Below, one piece after another: positions 1 through 8,357 of a stretch of DNA of 59,214 nucleotides. The stretch is from CAYXBG01 sp964463145. GTDB lineage: Bacteria; Acidobacteriota; UBA6911; RPQK01; CBDAPI01. The stretch's first letter is position 1. Each line of letters begins with the position of its first letter. A program made the position numbers and the translations under genes. Under the pieces are notes generated by a model. The model did not search any database. It worked only from the letters and a program-made list of their open reading frames with translations, and was not told the origin of the DNA. The stretch is from the NCBI GenBank assembly GCA_964463145.1, contig CAYXBG010000001.1:1-59214 (forward strand), in the 5' to 3' direction.

Positions 1-705
1 TATATTCACTACTTCGCACATCTCTAGGATACGCGAGTAAAGACGCTCTCCTATTCGTTCGGAGAGGGTGTGCCGGGCGGAGTTCCGGGCAGGGCCCATC
101 TCTGCCTTCAAAGGCAAATTAGTTGAGAACACCGTCAGCAGACGGTTTGTATAACGGTAATTGATTATCATATGGATCGTTTCTCTTACCCAGTCTGTTG
201 GGCGCCCTGTCCCCAAGTCATCCCAGACCAAAATCTCGGCTCGTCTCAAAGGTTGGAGAACATCCTGTTCGGTTTCGGCTGAATCTTTCCCATAGGTGTA
301 CTGCAAGCGTCGCAATAGCTCCGCTTCATCGACAAAGCGAGCAGTGACATTTTTTTCGGCAAGAATCCCCTTGATTATGGCAACAGATAAATGGGTTTTT
401 CCTACGCCACAGGAACCATGAAACAACATGCCCAACTCCACGTCCGGGAAGGCCTCTGTGAAATCAATAGCACTCAGCAACGCCTGTCCCTGGCTGGGAG
501 TGTGTTTTTCGAATGTCGCAAAACTCTGCTTGTGGTAACGACTGGGTATAGAAGCTCTCTGGAGTCTGCTTTCAGGTCGTAATTCACTTCGGCATTCGGA
601 GCATACTTCGACTCTCTCAACTTTTTCAAGTTGCACTATTACCCAACCAGTACCTCGGCAACTTCCACAGGATCTAACAGCCTGACGCACAGCCACCACT
701 CCCAT
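1..705 (-). CDS. DnaC/IstB-like AAA+ ATPase, probable replicative helicase loader (3' end cut by window)
   Basis: Read from the reverse complement: 235 codons without a stop run off the left edge. A zinc-finger-like module comes first (Cys13, Cys16, Cys35, Cys38), then an AAA+ domain with Walker A GSCGVGKT at residues 97-104, Walker B ILVWDDLG near 158-165, a sensor-like STN near 194-196 and an arginine-rich C-terminal part. This order fits DnaC/DnaI-type loaders that place the replicative helicase on DNA. IstB transposition helpers share the fold, but no transposase is beside it. The ATG at 705 is the first in frame; it lies inside the upstream glutaredoxin-like gene, so the two overlap by 32 bases and are probably translated together. 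It was found by direct reading because it lacks a stop within the window. Confidence 0.8.
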   Translation of the reverse strand, partial: MGVVAVRQAVRSCGSCRGTGWVIVQLEKVERVEVCSECRSELRPESRLQRASIPSRYHKQSFATFEKHTPSQGQALLSAIDFTEAFPDVELGMLFHGSCGVGKTHLSVAIIKGILAEKNVTARFVDEAELLRRLQYTYGKDSAETEQDVLQPLRRAEILVWDDLGTGRPTDWVRETIHMIINYRYTNRLLTVFSTNLPLKAEMGPARNSARHTLSERIGERLYSRILEMCEVVNI

Positions 706-973
706 CCACATCTATCAAACCGGAACTCCGGTACTGCTCAATCATGCCTATAACTCTTGGAATATCTACTCTGTGACGGAAGAGTTCTCGTCCATCCAGC
801 GTGGCCAAGGGTATATCCCAGCCATACAGACGCTCCAGTTCTCTCGAACTCTCTATGTCGATAATCTCAATTACAAATCCGAGTTCGTCCCCCAGATTCG
901 TCAGAACCCGTAGGCTTTCATCACAAAGGGAACAACCCGATCGAGTATAGAATTTTATTTGAACGCGATCCAT
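674..973 (-). CDS. glutaredoxin-like (thioredoxin-fold) thiol protein
   Basis: A 99-residue protein with the thioredoxin-fold opening strand (VQIKFYTRSGC) and a CxxC redox pair, Cys14-Ser-Leu-Cys17, followed by a helix and an IDIES strand; the cis-proline region is near IPLATLDG. Glutaredoxin-like proteins of this small size (DUF836 type) carry out thiol-disulfide exchange in the cytosol. The tail ends GGCASGC, giving two additional cysteines close to the C-terminus. The gene is divergent from a peroxiredoxin with only 20 bases between start codons, and overlaps the downstream helicase-loader gene by 32 bases. The CxxC pair and length make the fold assignment fairly safe; the physiological partner is unknown. 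Bacillithiol is a possible low-molecular-weight thiol here because bshA is also in the window. Confidence 0.8.
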   Translation of the reverse strand: MDRVQIKFYTRSGCSLCDESLRVLTNLGDELGFVIEIIDIESSRELERLYGWDIPLATLDGRELFRHRVDIPRVIGMIEQYRSSGLIDVDGSGGCASGC

Positions 974-993
974 GGTTGATTTAGAATTCTCTC

Positions 994-1557
994 ATGCCCA
1001 TAAACTCAAAGCTCTTTTTAATCCTGAGTTTACTATTCTATGGTTGCCAGGAAACAACCCCGGAAAATTCGCAAGAGGGTCCTTTGCAAACTGCAATCGC
1101 CGAAAAAGTCGTGCTAAAAGTTGGAGACACGGCTCCTGACTTCGAACTCACAGACCAGCATCGTGAAAGAGTACTCCTTAGTGACTTCCAGGGGGCTAAG
1201 AATGTTGTCTTAGCATTTTTCCCTCTGGCCTTTACCAGTGGGTGCCGGGCCGAACTTCAAAGTTATCAATCTGATATCAGCTTCTTCAACGAAAACAATA
1301 CTGTAGTGCTTGCAATTAGTGTGGATGCCCAGCCCAGCCAGAAAACATTCGCTGAAGAACTGGGTGCCCAGTACCAGTTTTTATCAGATTGGCCGGATAA
1401 AGAAGTGAGTCGTCGTTACGGGATCTTGTCAGAAAGAGGCTTTGCAGAGCGCCATACTTTTGTAATCGATAAACAAGGAATTATTCAACGGATCGATTCG
1501 GGGCGCGATGCAATAGACATTACTGGGGCCAAGTCAGCTTGCAGTGTTCTAAGCTGA
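994..1557 (+). CDS. peroxiredoxin (AhpC/TSA, AhpE-like), probably envelope-anchored
   Basis: A 187-residue thiol peroxidase. Residues 1-18 form a hydrophobic export signal ending in YGC, which resembles a lipobox with Cys18 as the lipidated residue, although the -3 and -2 residues are not the usual ones. The mature part opens with GDTAPDFELTDQ and contains the peroxidatic motif FFPLAFTSGC, with Cys84 as the expected peroxidatic cysteine. A further Cys183 near the C-terminus could be a resolving cysteine. Peroxiredoxins reduce hydrogen peroxide and organic peroxides. The position next to a glutaredoxin-like gene suggests a shared redox function. No good ribosome binding site is visible upstream of the ATG. 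Confidence 0.88.
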   Translation: MPINSKLFLILSLLFYGCQETTPENSQEGPLQTAIAEKVVLKVGDTAPDFELTDQHRERVLLSDFQGAKNVVLAFFPLAFTSGCRAELQSYQSDISFFNENNTVVLAISVDAQPSQKTFAEELGAQYQFLSDWPDKEVSRRYGILSERGFAERHTFVIDKQGIIQRIDSGRDAIDITGAKSACSVLS

Positions 1558-1670
1558 TTCCTTAGCCAATAGTATTCCCGAGGGACCTTGGCTCTTGATA
1601 TCTCTGTCCCATTGGTGGTTTGCACTTTTGAAAGGCTGAACCTTTGTAAAATCGCTCACCGAGAAAGGTA

Positions 1671-2096
1671 ATGACTATGGGCCGAAAATACAAACAGCAG
1701 GGCTATCAGGACCAGGATAAAAAAGAGAATCGAACCCATCCAGCAGGTTTCAGCAGCCATCGGGAAGGGCCCAGAGCTCCTAGGATGACAGCCTTTCACG
1801 GGGTTATGCGTTGCAACCCGTGCGGTCAGATCTTGCCACCCGATTTTGATCATATAGCTGCAGACTCAACTTGCACTGCTTGCAATGCAGAGCTTCATAC
1901 ATGCACGCATTGTTGTTTCTTCGACCCCTCTCAACGTTACGAGTGCACTCAGCCCTTGAAAAATCGCATCTCACCAAAAGACGTCGCTAATAACTGCGAA
2001 TTCTATTCTCCACGGACCACTGTAGAGAAAAAAATTACTTCAAATCCAGATCACGAAGATCCTAAAGCAGCTTTTGAGAGGCTTTTTAATTCATGA
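1671..2096 (+). CDS. hypothetical cysteine-rich protein upstream of etfBA
   Basis: A 141-residue protein of unknown function. The first 40 residues are polar and probably disordered. The centre holds nine cysteines in CxxC-like pairs (MRCNPC, STCTAC, HTCTHCC, then single cysteines in YEC and NNC), which looks like one or two zinc ribbons or a metal-binding knot. The C-terminus is charged. The stop overlaps the start of etfB by four bases (ATGA), so it is almost certainly in the same transcript as the electron-transfer flavoprotein genes. A start at 1677 (second ATG) is also possible, because AAAGG lies 8 bases before it. I do not recognise a named domain; a role in assembling or regulating the ETF is inference only. 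Confidence 0.7.
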   Translation: MTMGRKYKQQGYQDQDKKENRTHPAGFSSHREGPRAPRMTAFHGVMRCNPCGQILPPDFDHIAADSTCTACNAELHTCTHCCFFDPSQRYECTQPLKNRISPKDVANNCEFYSPRTTVEKKITSNPDHEDPKAAFERLFNS

Positions 2097-2875
2097 GGAT
2101 TCTTACCTGTCTACGTGAAGTCCCTGGACGAGAAACCCGATTCCGTATTAATCAGTTGGGCACCTGGATCGAGGATTCCGACATTACAGTAGAAATCAAT
2201 GAGTGCGATGAATACGCTTTGGAAGAAGCCCTTCGAATCAAGGAAACTCACGGAGGTGAGGTGACCGTTCTCAGTCTGGGCGCAGAAGGCATAACTAAAT
2301 CGATTCGCAAAGCACTGGCGATGGGGGCTGATCAGGCAATCCACATTCTCGATTCTCAGCAACGCGCCAATTCCCCCTACCTCGTAGCCGCCAGTATCGC
2401 TGCTGTTATTGCCGAAAATGAGTTCGATCTGATACTCACCGGGACACAATCCGATGACATGAGTTGGGCTCAAACAGGTGTAGTTCTTGCAGAAATGCTG
2501 AAACTACCGCATGCAACCATCGTCATGGAAATTAAGGCAGATCCCGAAACTGGAAATGTTAAAGCACTGCGTGAGATGGAAAGCGGCCGTTTTCAGTGGT
2601 TAGAATTACCGCTTCCTGCCCTACTAGCTGTACAAGCAGGGAGCTCTCAGGTTCGCTATGCATCCCTGAAGGGTATTATGCAGGCCAAAAAGAAGAAGAC
2701 CATTAAGATTGATATAGAGGAACTGCACATAGATTGGAATACATTACCCTCGACGGAGCTTCTGCGACTCTACGTGCCGGAGGCGAACTCAAATGCTGAA
2801 ATTCTAGAAGGGGAACCCTCGACTGTGGCTGCAACCCTTTTGGAGCGGCTGACTAAAGAAGCTAAGGTCTTTTGA
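2093..2875 (+). CDS. etfB: electron transfer flavoprotein, beta subunit
   Basis: A 260-residue homologue of EtfB/FixA. It begins MRILTCLREVPG and carries the family pattern in which residues around INECDEYALEEALRIKE precede the nucleotide-binding strand (VTVLSLG); the C-terminal part contains the AKKK stretch typical of the beta subunit. With EtfA it forms an FAD-containing heterodimer that accepts electrons from acyl-CoA dehydrogenases and passes them to the quinone pool through ETF:quinone oxidoreductase. It starts inside the stop of the Cys-rich gene and ends 4 bases before etfA. An acyl-CoA dehydrogenase lies about 2.3 kb downstream. Confidence 0.95.
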   Translation: MRILTCLREVPGRETRFRINQLGTWIEDSDITVEINECDEYALEEALRIKETHGGEVTVLSLGAEGITKSIRKALAMGADQAIHILDSQQRANSPYLVAASIAAVIAENEFDLILTGTQSDDMSWAQTGVVLAEMLKLPHATIVMEIKADPETGNVKALREMESGRFQWLELPLPALLAVQAGSSQVRYASLKGIMQAKKKKTIKIDIEELHIDWNTLPSTELLRLYVPEANSNAEILEGEPSTVAATLLERLTKEAKVF

Positions 2876-2879
2876 CAAA

Positions 2880-3866
2880 ATGACTGTGACTCAAAATATC
2901 TGTGTCCTCCTTGACCATGCTGATGCCACCGTTCGGCAGGGCTCCATCGAAACATTGGTTATGGCTCAACAGATGGCGCATGAGATTGGAGCCACAGTCG
3001 AGGCCTTGCTTTTATGCAGCAATCCAGATCCCTTGATCGAACAATTGCGGACAGTCGGAACTCATTCCACCACTCTATTGACCAACGCAGCATTTGATAA
3101 CTACGATCCAGATATCTATTGTTTGGCCTTGCAGTCATACCTCTCAAAGCACTCCCCTGGCATTCTTTTGATGGCGCATACCTACCAAAACATTGATTTC
3201 GCTCCCAAGCTTGCAACAAGGCTGCAAGTCGGCCTGGCAACAGATTGTATCGGCTTCCGATGGAGCGATGACGGCCTGATTCTTGTACGACCTATGTTTC
3301 GCAACAAATTACACGCGGACATAGCCCTACATTCGCCTCCGCCCATCATGGCGACAATCCAAGGCGGCGCTGCTGACGCCGATGATCTGCAACCAGGTGC
3401 TGGGGAAATTATAGTCAAGCCCTGCTCCCTAGATCCTGCCATTAAAAGGCGGCAGGAGCTGGAAACAATCGGAATCGAGAGAGGAAAAGTAGATCTGGGC
3501 AAGGCGGATATTGTCGTTGGTATTGGACGCGGCATCAAAAAGGCTGAAAATCTACCTATTATCCAGGAATTGGCAGATGCACTGGGCGCTGAAATCGGAG
3601 CTAGTCGACCAGTCGTCGACAACGACTGGTTAGAGAGAGAACGCCAAATAGGAAGTTCTGGTCAAAATATCACCCCACGACTTTACCTCGCTTGCGGAAT
3701 TTCGGGGGCTATACAACATACAGTCGGGATGAAAGGGGCCAACTGTATTGTGGCCATTAACACAGATGCGAATGCGCCTATTTTTAACGTGGCTCACTAC
3801 GGCATTGTTGGGGATTTGTTCGAGATCATCCCCGAATTGACGCGCCTCATCAAAGAACAAACCTAA
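2880..3866 (+). CDS. etfA: electron transfer flavoprotein, alpha subunit
   Basis: A 328-residue EtfA/FixB protein. The N-terminal half has the nucleotide-binding fold (NICVLLDHADATVRQ and so on). The C-terminal half has the diagnostic FAD-binding block, with GISGAIQHTVGMKGA followed by IVAINTDANAPIFNVAHYG and VGDLFEIIPEL. It pairs with EtfB to carry electrons from fatty-acid or amino-acid oxidation to the respiratory chain. Its start follows the etfB stop by 4 bases, so co-translation is likely. About 170 non-coding bases follow before the MDR dehydrogenase. Confidence 0.96.
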   Translation: MTVTQNICVLLDHADATVRQGSIETLVMAQQMAHEIGATVEALLLCSNPDPLIEQLRTVGTHSTTLLTNAAFDNYDPDIYCLALQSYLSKHSPGILLMAHTYQNIDFAPKLATRLQVGLATDCIGFRWSDDGLILVRPMFRNKLHADIALHSPPPIMATIQGGAADADDLQPGAGEIIVKPCSLDPAIKRRQELETIGIERGKVDLGKADIVVGIGRGIKKAENLPIIQELADALGAEIGASRPVVDNDWLERERQIGSSGQNITPRLYLACGISGAIQHTVGMKGANCIVAINTDANAPIFNVAHYGIVGDLFEIIPELTRLIKEQT

Positions 3867-4040
3867 ACTGATCGGCTCAAGTTCCATCTATTCCTATCCC
3901 CTCGAAACCCGACCTTAACCTTTCTTTCTGAAGAGTATTGCTATACTGAGACTTTTGCTGATGATAGCGAACTAAAACATTGGGTTGACCTCTCAAGCAA
4001 AACTCTTGGCTCTTTTAGCTATCAGGAACGAGGTTTCGTC

Positions 4041-5075
4041 ATCAAAGCTTTAGTTCTTTCCAAACACGGAGGACTCGACAACGTACATTTGGCATCGATG
4101 TCTTTACCCTCTCTTACTACCGGCCAAGTTCTCGTTCAAACTAAAGCTGCTGCTCTAAATCACCTGGACCTTTTCGTGATTCGAGGCCTGCCCGGAGCTG
4201 AACCTCCTTTACCTCACATTCTCGGCTCCGATGGCGCCGGCAAGGTAGCGAGGCTAGCAGAGGATGTCGACGGATTCAAAGTCGGAGATCGTGTCATGCT
4301 CAACCCCTCACTGTGGTGCGGGCAATGTGAACAATGTGCCCGCGGAGAGGAGAGTCTTTGTGATGATTTTCAGATTATAGGCGAACATCTACCGGGTACA
4401 TTTGCTGAGTATTTCGCCGTTCCTCACCAGAATCTTTGCAAGATTCCAAAGGCAGTAGGATACAAAGAGGCCGCAGGCTTTTCTCTAGTACATCTTACCT
4501 CTTGGAGATTATTGATGACGCGAGCCAAGCTGCAGAAAGGTGAAAGCATCTTAATACACGGTATCGGTGGAGGTGTGGCAACTGCAGCTCTGGGCATTGC
4601 AAAATTAGCCGGAGCAAACCCTATTATTGTGACCTCAAGCAGTGATTCTAAATTACAAAGTGCTCTAGGCCTGGGCGCAGATTACTGCTTGAACTACAAA
4701 AGCACTGACCTTATAAAAAAAGTCCGTCTTTTGACAGCAGGACGTGGAGTGGACGTAATTGTCGATTGTGTGGGCTCTGCTACCTGGTTGCAAAGCCTGA
4801 AAATGGCTGCCAAAGGCGGGAAAATTGTGACTTGTGGAGCTACGACAGGCCCAAACCCCGAAACCGAAATTCGTTTGATATTTTGGAAACAGCTCTCCAT
4901 TTTGGGCTCTACCATGGGCACTTCCGAGGAGTACCTAAAAGTTGTTTCTCATTTGTCTGAAGGGAAACTAGCCCCAGTAATTGCATCTGTTTTTCAGCTT
5001 GATCAAGGCCGCAAAGCATTACACTATCTCTCAAACAATCAACAGTTCGGAAAGGTCATTCTAGATATACCCTGA
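4041..5075 (+). CDS. zinc-containing medium-chain dehydrogenase/reductase (alcohol dehydrogenase-like)
   Basis: MDR-family NAD(P)H oxidoreductase. The structural zinc site is intact (WCGQCEQCARGEESLC); at the catalytic end the family Cys and His-Glu are replaced by NHLD and GSDGAG, as in the quinone-oxidoreductase-like branch. A Rossmann loop (GIGGGVATAALG) follows. The first in-frame ATG (4089) would remove the conserved first strand. The reading frame upstream encodes KALVLSKHGGLDNVHLA, a typical MDR N-terminus, and is preceded by ATC at 4041 with GAGG 7 bases before it. I therefore place the start at this ATC, giving about 344 residues. The substrate is unknown; the neighbourhood suggests acyl-CoA or aldehyde metabolism. 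Confidence 0.8.
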   Translation: MKALVLSKHGGLDNVHLASMSLPSLTTGQVLVQTKAAALNHLDLFVIRGLPGAEPPLPHILGSDGAGKVARLAEDVDGFKVGDRVMLNPSLWCGQCEQCARGEESLCDDFQIIGEHLPGTFAEYFAVPHQNLCKIPKAVGYKEAAGFSLVHLTSWRLLMTRAKLQKGESILIHGIGGGVATAALGIAKLAGANPIIVTSSSDSKLQSALGLGADYCLNYKSTDLIKKVRLLTAGRGVDVIVDCVGSATWLQSLKMAAKGGKIVTCGATTGPNPETEIRLIFWKQLSILGSTMGTSEEYLKVVSHLSEGKLAPVIASVFQLDQGRKALHYLSNNQQFGKVILDIP

Positions 5076-5141
5076 AAATCCATCACTTTTTATCCGTACC
5101 AATTACTGCCTAATGGCACCTCGATTGAAAGAATTCCACCT

Positions 5142-6287
5142 ATGTCCCTACCACTAACCCATCTCAACGACGAGGAACAACTGTTTAAGGAAAATGTTGC
5201 TTCATTCTGCCAAAGAAAACTTGCTCCTCATGTTGCAGAAATGGACGACAAGGGAAAGTTCCGAAAAGATATCCTGGAGGCCTTTTTTAAATTAGGTCTC
5301 ATGGGCATCGAAATCCCTGACAACTATGGGGGAAGTGGCACCAATTTCTTTATGTCCATTCTGGCAGTTGAAGAACTAAGTGCCGTAGATGCATCCGCAG
5401 GAGTTATCGTGGATGTTCAAAATACTCTCGTCAACAATGCCCTTCTTCGTTGGGGAACAGTTCAACAAAAGAATACCTATCTGCCTCGTCTTGCCTCCGA
5501 ATGGGTTGGGGCTTACGCCTTATCTGAAGCCAGCTCCGGGAGTGACGCTTTCTCTTTACAGACTCGAGCTGAATATGTGGGGGGAGCCTATAGATTAAAC
5601 GGTCGAAAATTGTGGATAACCAATGCCCATGAGGCTTCACTTTTCATTGTCTTCGCAACAGCAGATCCGACAGCAGGATATAAAGGCATCACCGCCTTTC
5701 TAGTTGAAAGAGGTACCGAAGGCTGTAGTGTAGGGAAAAAGGAAAATAAGCTAGGCATTCGGGCTTCGTCGACCTGCGAGGTAATCCTTGAAGATTGCAT
5801 CGTTCCAGAATCAAATCTCTTGGGGGATCCTGGCCGCGGCTACAAAATCGCTATCGAAACGCTAAACGAAGGGCGCATTGGGATCGGAGCACAGATGGTC
5901 GGTGTTGCCCACGGCGCTCTCCGGCTGGCCATTGCCTATGCCAAGGAACGCAAAGCCTTTGGCCAGCCTATTGGCTCCTTTCAGGGCGTTCAATTTCCAC
6001 TGGCCGATCTGGCGGCCCGCCTAGAAGCCGCAAGATTGCTAGTCTACAATGCTGCACGGCTACGAGAATCTGGACGACCTTTTGCCAAAGAAGCTGCAAT
6101 GGCAAAATATCTAAGTGCTGACGTGGCAGAAGCTATGACATCTCAGGCCATAGATACCTATGGGGGCTATGGCTATACCCCTGACTACCCAGTTGAGAAA
6201 TACTACCGCGATGCAAAAATCGGTAAAATTTACGAGGGGACCTCAAACATGCAGCTCATGACGATCGCAAAGGACTTACTATCTTAA
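5142..6287 (+). CDS. acyl-CoA dehydrogenase
   Basis: A 381-residue flavoprotein of usual family length. The N-terminal helical domain is followed by the FAD-contacting strand (YALSEASSGSDAFSL, with WITNA after it), then the C-terminal helical bundle. The signature AYAKERKAFGQPIGSFQGVQ is intact. The catalytic base is the Glu of KIYEGTSN (about residue 365), the position used by short- and branched-chain enzymes. It oxidises an acyl-CoA to the 2-enoyl-CoA and hands electrons to EtfAB, whose genes lie upstream on the same strand. With the methylmalonyl-CoA mutase gene downstream, a branched-chain or short-chain substrate is plausible but not shown. Confidence 0.95.
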   Translation: MSLPLTHLNDEEQLFKENVASFCQRKLAPHVAEMDDKGKFRKDILEAFFKLGLMGIEIPDNYGGSGTNFFMSILAVEELSAVDASAGVIVDVQNTLVNNALLRWGTVQQKNTYLPRLASEWVGAYALSEASSGSDAFSLQTRAEYVGGAYRLNGRKLWITNAHEASLFIVFATADPTAGYKGITAFLVERGTEGCSVGKKENKLGIRASSTCEVILEDCIVPESNLLGDPGRGYKIAIETLNEGRIGIGAQMVGVAHGALRLAIAYAKERKAFGQPIGSFQGVQFPLADLAARLEAARLLVYNAARLRESGRPFAKEAAMAKYLSADVAEAMTSQAIDTYGGYGYTPDYPVEKYYRDAKIGKIYEGTSNMQLMTIAKDLLS

Positions 6288-6333
6288 GTAGTCCTCTTCC
6301 CTGAAGCTTCACAAGATCATATGAGACAACCTA

Positions 6334-6588
6334 CTACTCAGAACTGATACGAAGCTTTTTCAGGAAACTGCGGTCTTGACGTGTTAGCGAAAGGTTCCCC
6401 TGGGCCTCTTCTGAGGATTCCTCCACACAACGGTTGAATCCAAGCGTCGCCTCAATCATCAAAACGACATCGAAGCCATCGTCACGAATTTTTTCAATCG
6501 CCTCATTGAGCTTAGGTGAATCTGTAAGTACCTCATTAATAGCAATTTCCAGATTTTTTCGGTATTTTTTAAGCTGGTCCGCGCGCAT
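6334..6588 (-). CDS. small conserved-looking helical protein of unknown function
   Basis: The open frame extends to 6843, but its upstream third overlaps the mutase gene antisense. A credible start is the ATG at 6588, preceded by AAAGGA ten bases away, giving 84 residues. The product is charged and helical (a lysine/arginine-rich first helix, then LNEAIEKIRDDGFDVVLMIEATLGF) and ends in a basic segment. The amphipathic pattern and the alternating strand DVVLMIEATLGF look like real protein rather than noise. It is opposite in direction to both flanking genes. No named domain is recognised, and function is unknown. Confidence 0.55.
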   Translation of the reverse strand: MRADQLKKYRKNLEIAINEVLTDSPKLNEAIEKIRDDGFDVVLMIEATLGFNRCVEESSEEAQGNLSLTRQDRSFLKKLRISSE

Positions 6589-6687
6589 TTGAAGTGCGTC
6601 CTTTGCCTTTGTTAAGATTCCATTGGTTTGGGAAGGCTTTCGGCGGCAATCATAGCAGAATCGGAGACGAAGTAAAGCGAAGTCAGA

Positions 6688-8259
6688 ATGCCCAAAATCA
6701 ACAAAAAGAAGCCGCAGATTTTCTACGGGCCAGACGAGGGGCTTCCTGACTATAAGCGTGATTTGGGGGATCCCGGCCAGTTCCCCTACACGCGCGGCAT
6801 TCATCCAGGAATGTATGGGGATCGATTCTGGACGATGCGCCAATACGCAGGATTTGGAACTGCAGAAGAATCTAATAAACGCTACCGCTACCTGCTCTCC
6901 CAGGGGAGTACTGGCCTATCTATCGCGTTCGATTTACCTACTCAAATTGGCCTGGATTCAGACCACCCCTTATCCCGCGGAGAGGTGGGGAAGGTGGGTG
7001 TGGCTATAGACAGCCTCAAAGACATGGATGAACTGTTCGCCAACATCCCCATTTCAGATATATCTACTTCAATGACTATAAATTCTACGGCAGCCATAAT
7101 ATTAGCTCTCTACTTTGTAATGGCCCGCCAGAGAAATTGCCCCCTCAAACACCTGCAAGGAACAGTGCAAAATGATGTTCTGAAAGAGTATCTTGCCCGG
7201 GGGACCTTCATATTCCCCCCTGAACCCTCTTTAAGATTAACTACTGACGTGATGGCCTACTGCCATCAACATGCACCCAAATGGAACACAATTTCAATCA
7301 GTGGCTACCACATCCGCGAAGCTGGTTCAACGGCTGCTCAGGAAATCGCATTTACCTTAGCAAACGCGGAAACGTACCTGCAATCGGCTGTTAATAGGGG
7401 TATGGAAGTAGACGAATTCGCCCCTCGCTTTTCTTTTTTCTTCAATAGTCACTGTGATCTATTTGAAGAAGTGGCCAAATTCCGAGCAGCGCGACGTGTG
7501 TGGAGTACCCTCGTGCGGGAAGATTTCAAAGCATCTGACCCAAGGTCTTGGAAGATGCGTATCCATACCCAGACTGCGGGGAGTAGCCTGACCTCGGATC
7601 AGCCAAATAATAATATCGTACGGGTGGCCTATCAGGCCTTAGCAGCAGTCCTGGGTGGCACACAATCACTGCATACCAATGCGTACGACGAGGCTCTGTC
7701 CTTGCCAACAAAGGAATCGGCGGGTACAGCGCTTAGGACTCAGCAGATTCTTGCTCATGAAACCAGAGTCACTCAGGTGGCTGATCCACTAGGTGGGAGC
7801 TGGTATCTGGAAAGTCTAACGCAGAGACTGGAAGAAGAAAGCCTTGAGTACTTGAAGACTATTCGAGAAATGGGAGGGGTTCTGGCCTGCATTGAAAATG
7901 GGTTCATTAAAAAGGAGATCCAGGATGCTGCCTACACTGAACAGCAAAGGATGGAAACTGGTGACAAGACTATTGTCGGAATAAATCGATATCAAGCAGA
8001 TACGAGTGAACCGATTGAAATACACCGACCGGATCCTGAGATCGAGAACCACCAAACAGAGAGGCTGGATCATGTTCGTAATAATCGCGACCAAAGCAAA
8101 GTGTCGCAATGCCTGGATCGGATTCGTTGCGTTGCGGCCTCATCAGACAACCTTATGGATCCCATAATAGAAGCGATGGAAAGTCTGGCTACCGTTGGAG
8201 AGGTATCAAATGCACTCCGGGATGTTTTTGGGGAGCACTTGGATACCACTTCTCTCTAG
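6688..8259 (+). CDS. methylmalonyl-CoA mutase, catalytic (alpha, B12-domain-lacking) subunit
   Basis: A 523-residue TIM-barrel mutase subunit. Conserved blocks include WTMRQYAGF, GLSIAFDLPTQ, GTVQNDVLKEY, RGTFIFPPEPSLRL and SISGYHIREAG. Tyr53 and Arg183 sit at the positions that, from family knowledge, contact the carboxylate of methylmalonyl-CoA; isobutyryl-CoA mutases change both, so methylmalonyl-CoA is the favoured substrate. His208 corresponds to the conserved substrate-binding histidine. There is no C-terminal cobalamin-binding domain (the protein stops after a short helical tail), so a separate small B12 subunit is needed, and none is adjacent. It would convert methylmalonyl-CoA to succinyl-CoA in propionyl-CoA metabolism. 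Confidence 0.92.
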   Translation: MPKINKKKPQIFYGPDEGLPDYKRDLGDPGQFPYTRGIHPGMYGDRFWTMRQYAGFGTAEESNKRYRYLLSQGSTGLSIAFDLPTQIGLDSDHPLSRGEVGKVGVAIDSLKDMDELFANIPISDISTSMTINSTAAIILALYFVMARQRNCPLKHLQGTVQNDVLKEYLARGTFIFPPEPSLRLTTDVMAYCHQHAPKWNTISISGYHIREAGSTAAQEIAFTLANAETYLQSAVNRGMEVDEFAPRFSFFFNSHCDLFEEVAKFRAARRVWSTLVREDFKASDPRSWKMRIHTQTAGSSLTSDQPNNNIVRVAYQALAAVLGGTQSLHTNAYDEALSLPTKESAGTALRTQQILAHETRVTQVADPLGGSWYLESLTQRLEEESLEYLKTIREMGGVLACIENGFIKKEIQDAAYTEQQRMETGDKTIVGINRYQADTSEPIEIHRPDPEIENHQTERLDHVRNNRDQSKVSQCLDRIRCVAASSDNLMDPIIEAMESLATVGEVSNALRDVFGEHLDTTSL

Positions 8260-8357
8260 ATTCCTTGTAGTTCACTACTCCTCTCAAATCACCGATCTCG
8301 GATTTTTCTCTGCTGAACCCGAGGGCTCGGAGGAAGTCAAATGGCGTCAGCCGAGGA

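Noticed and set aside
3182..3622. 146-codon open frame on the minus strand across etfA
   Set aside because: It is fully antisense to the well-supported etfA gene, has low-complexity serine/alanine-rich sequence and no family motif.
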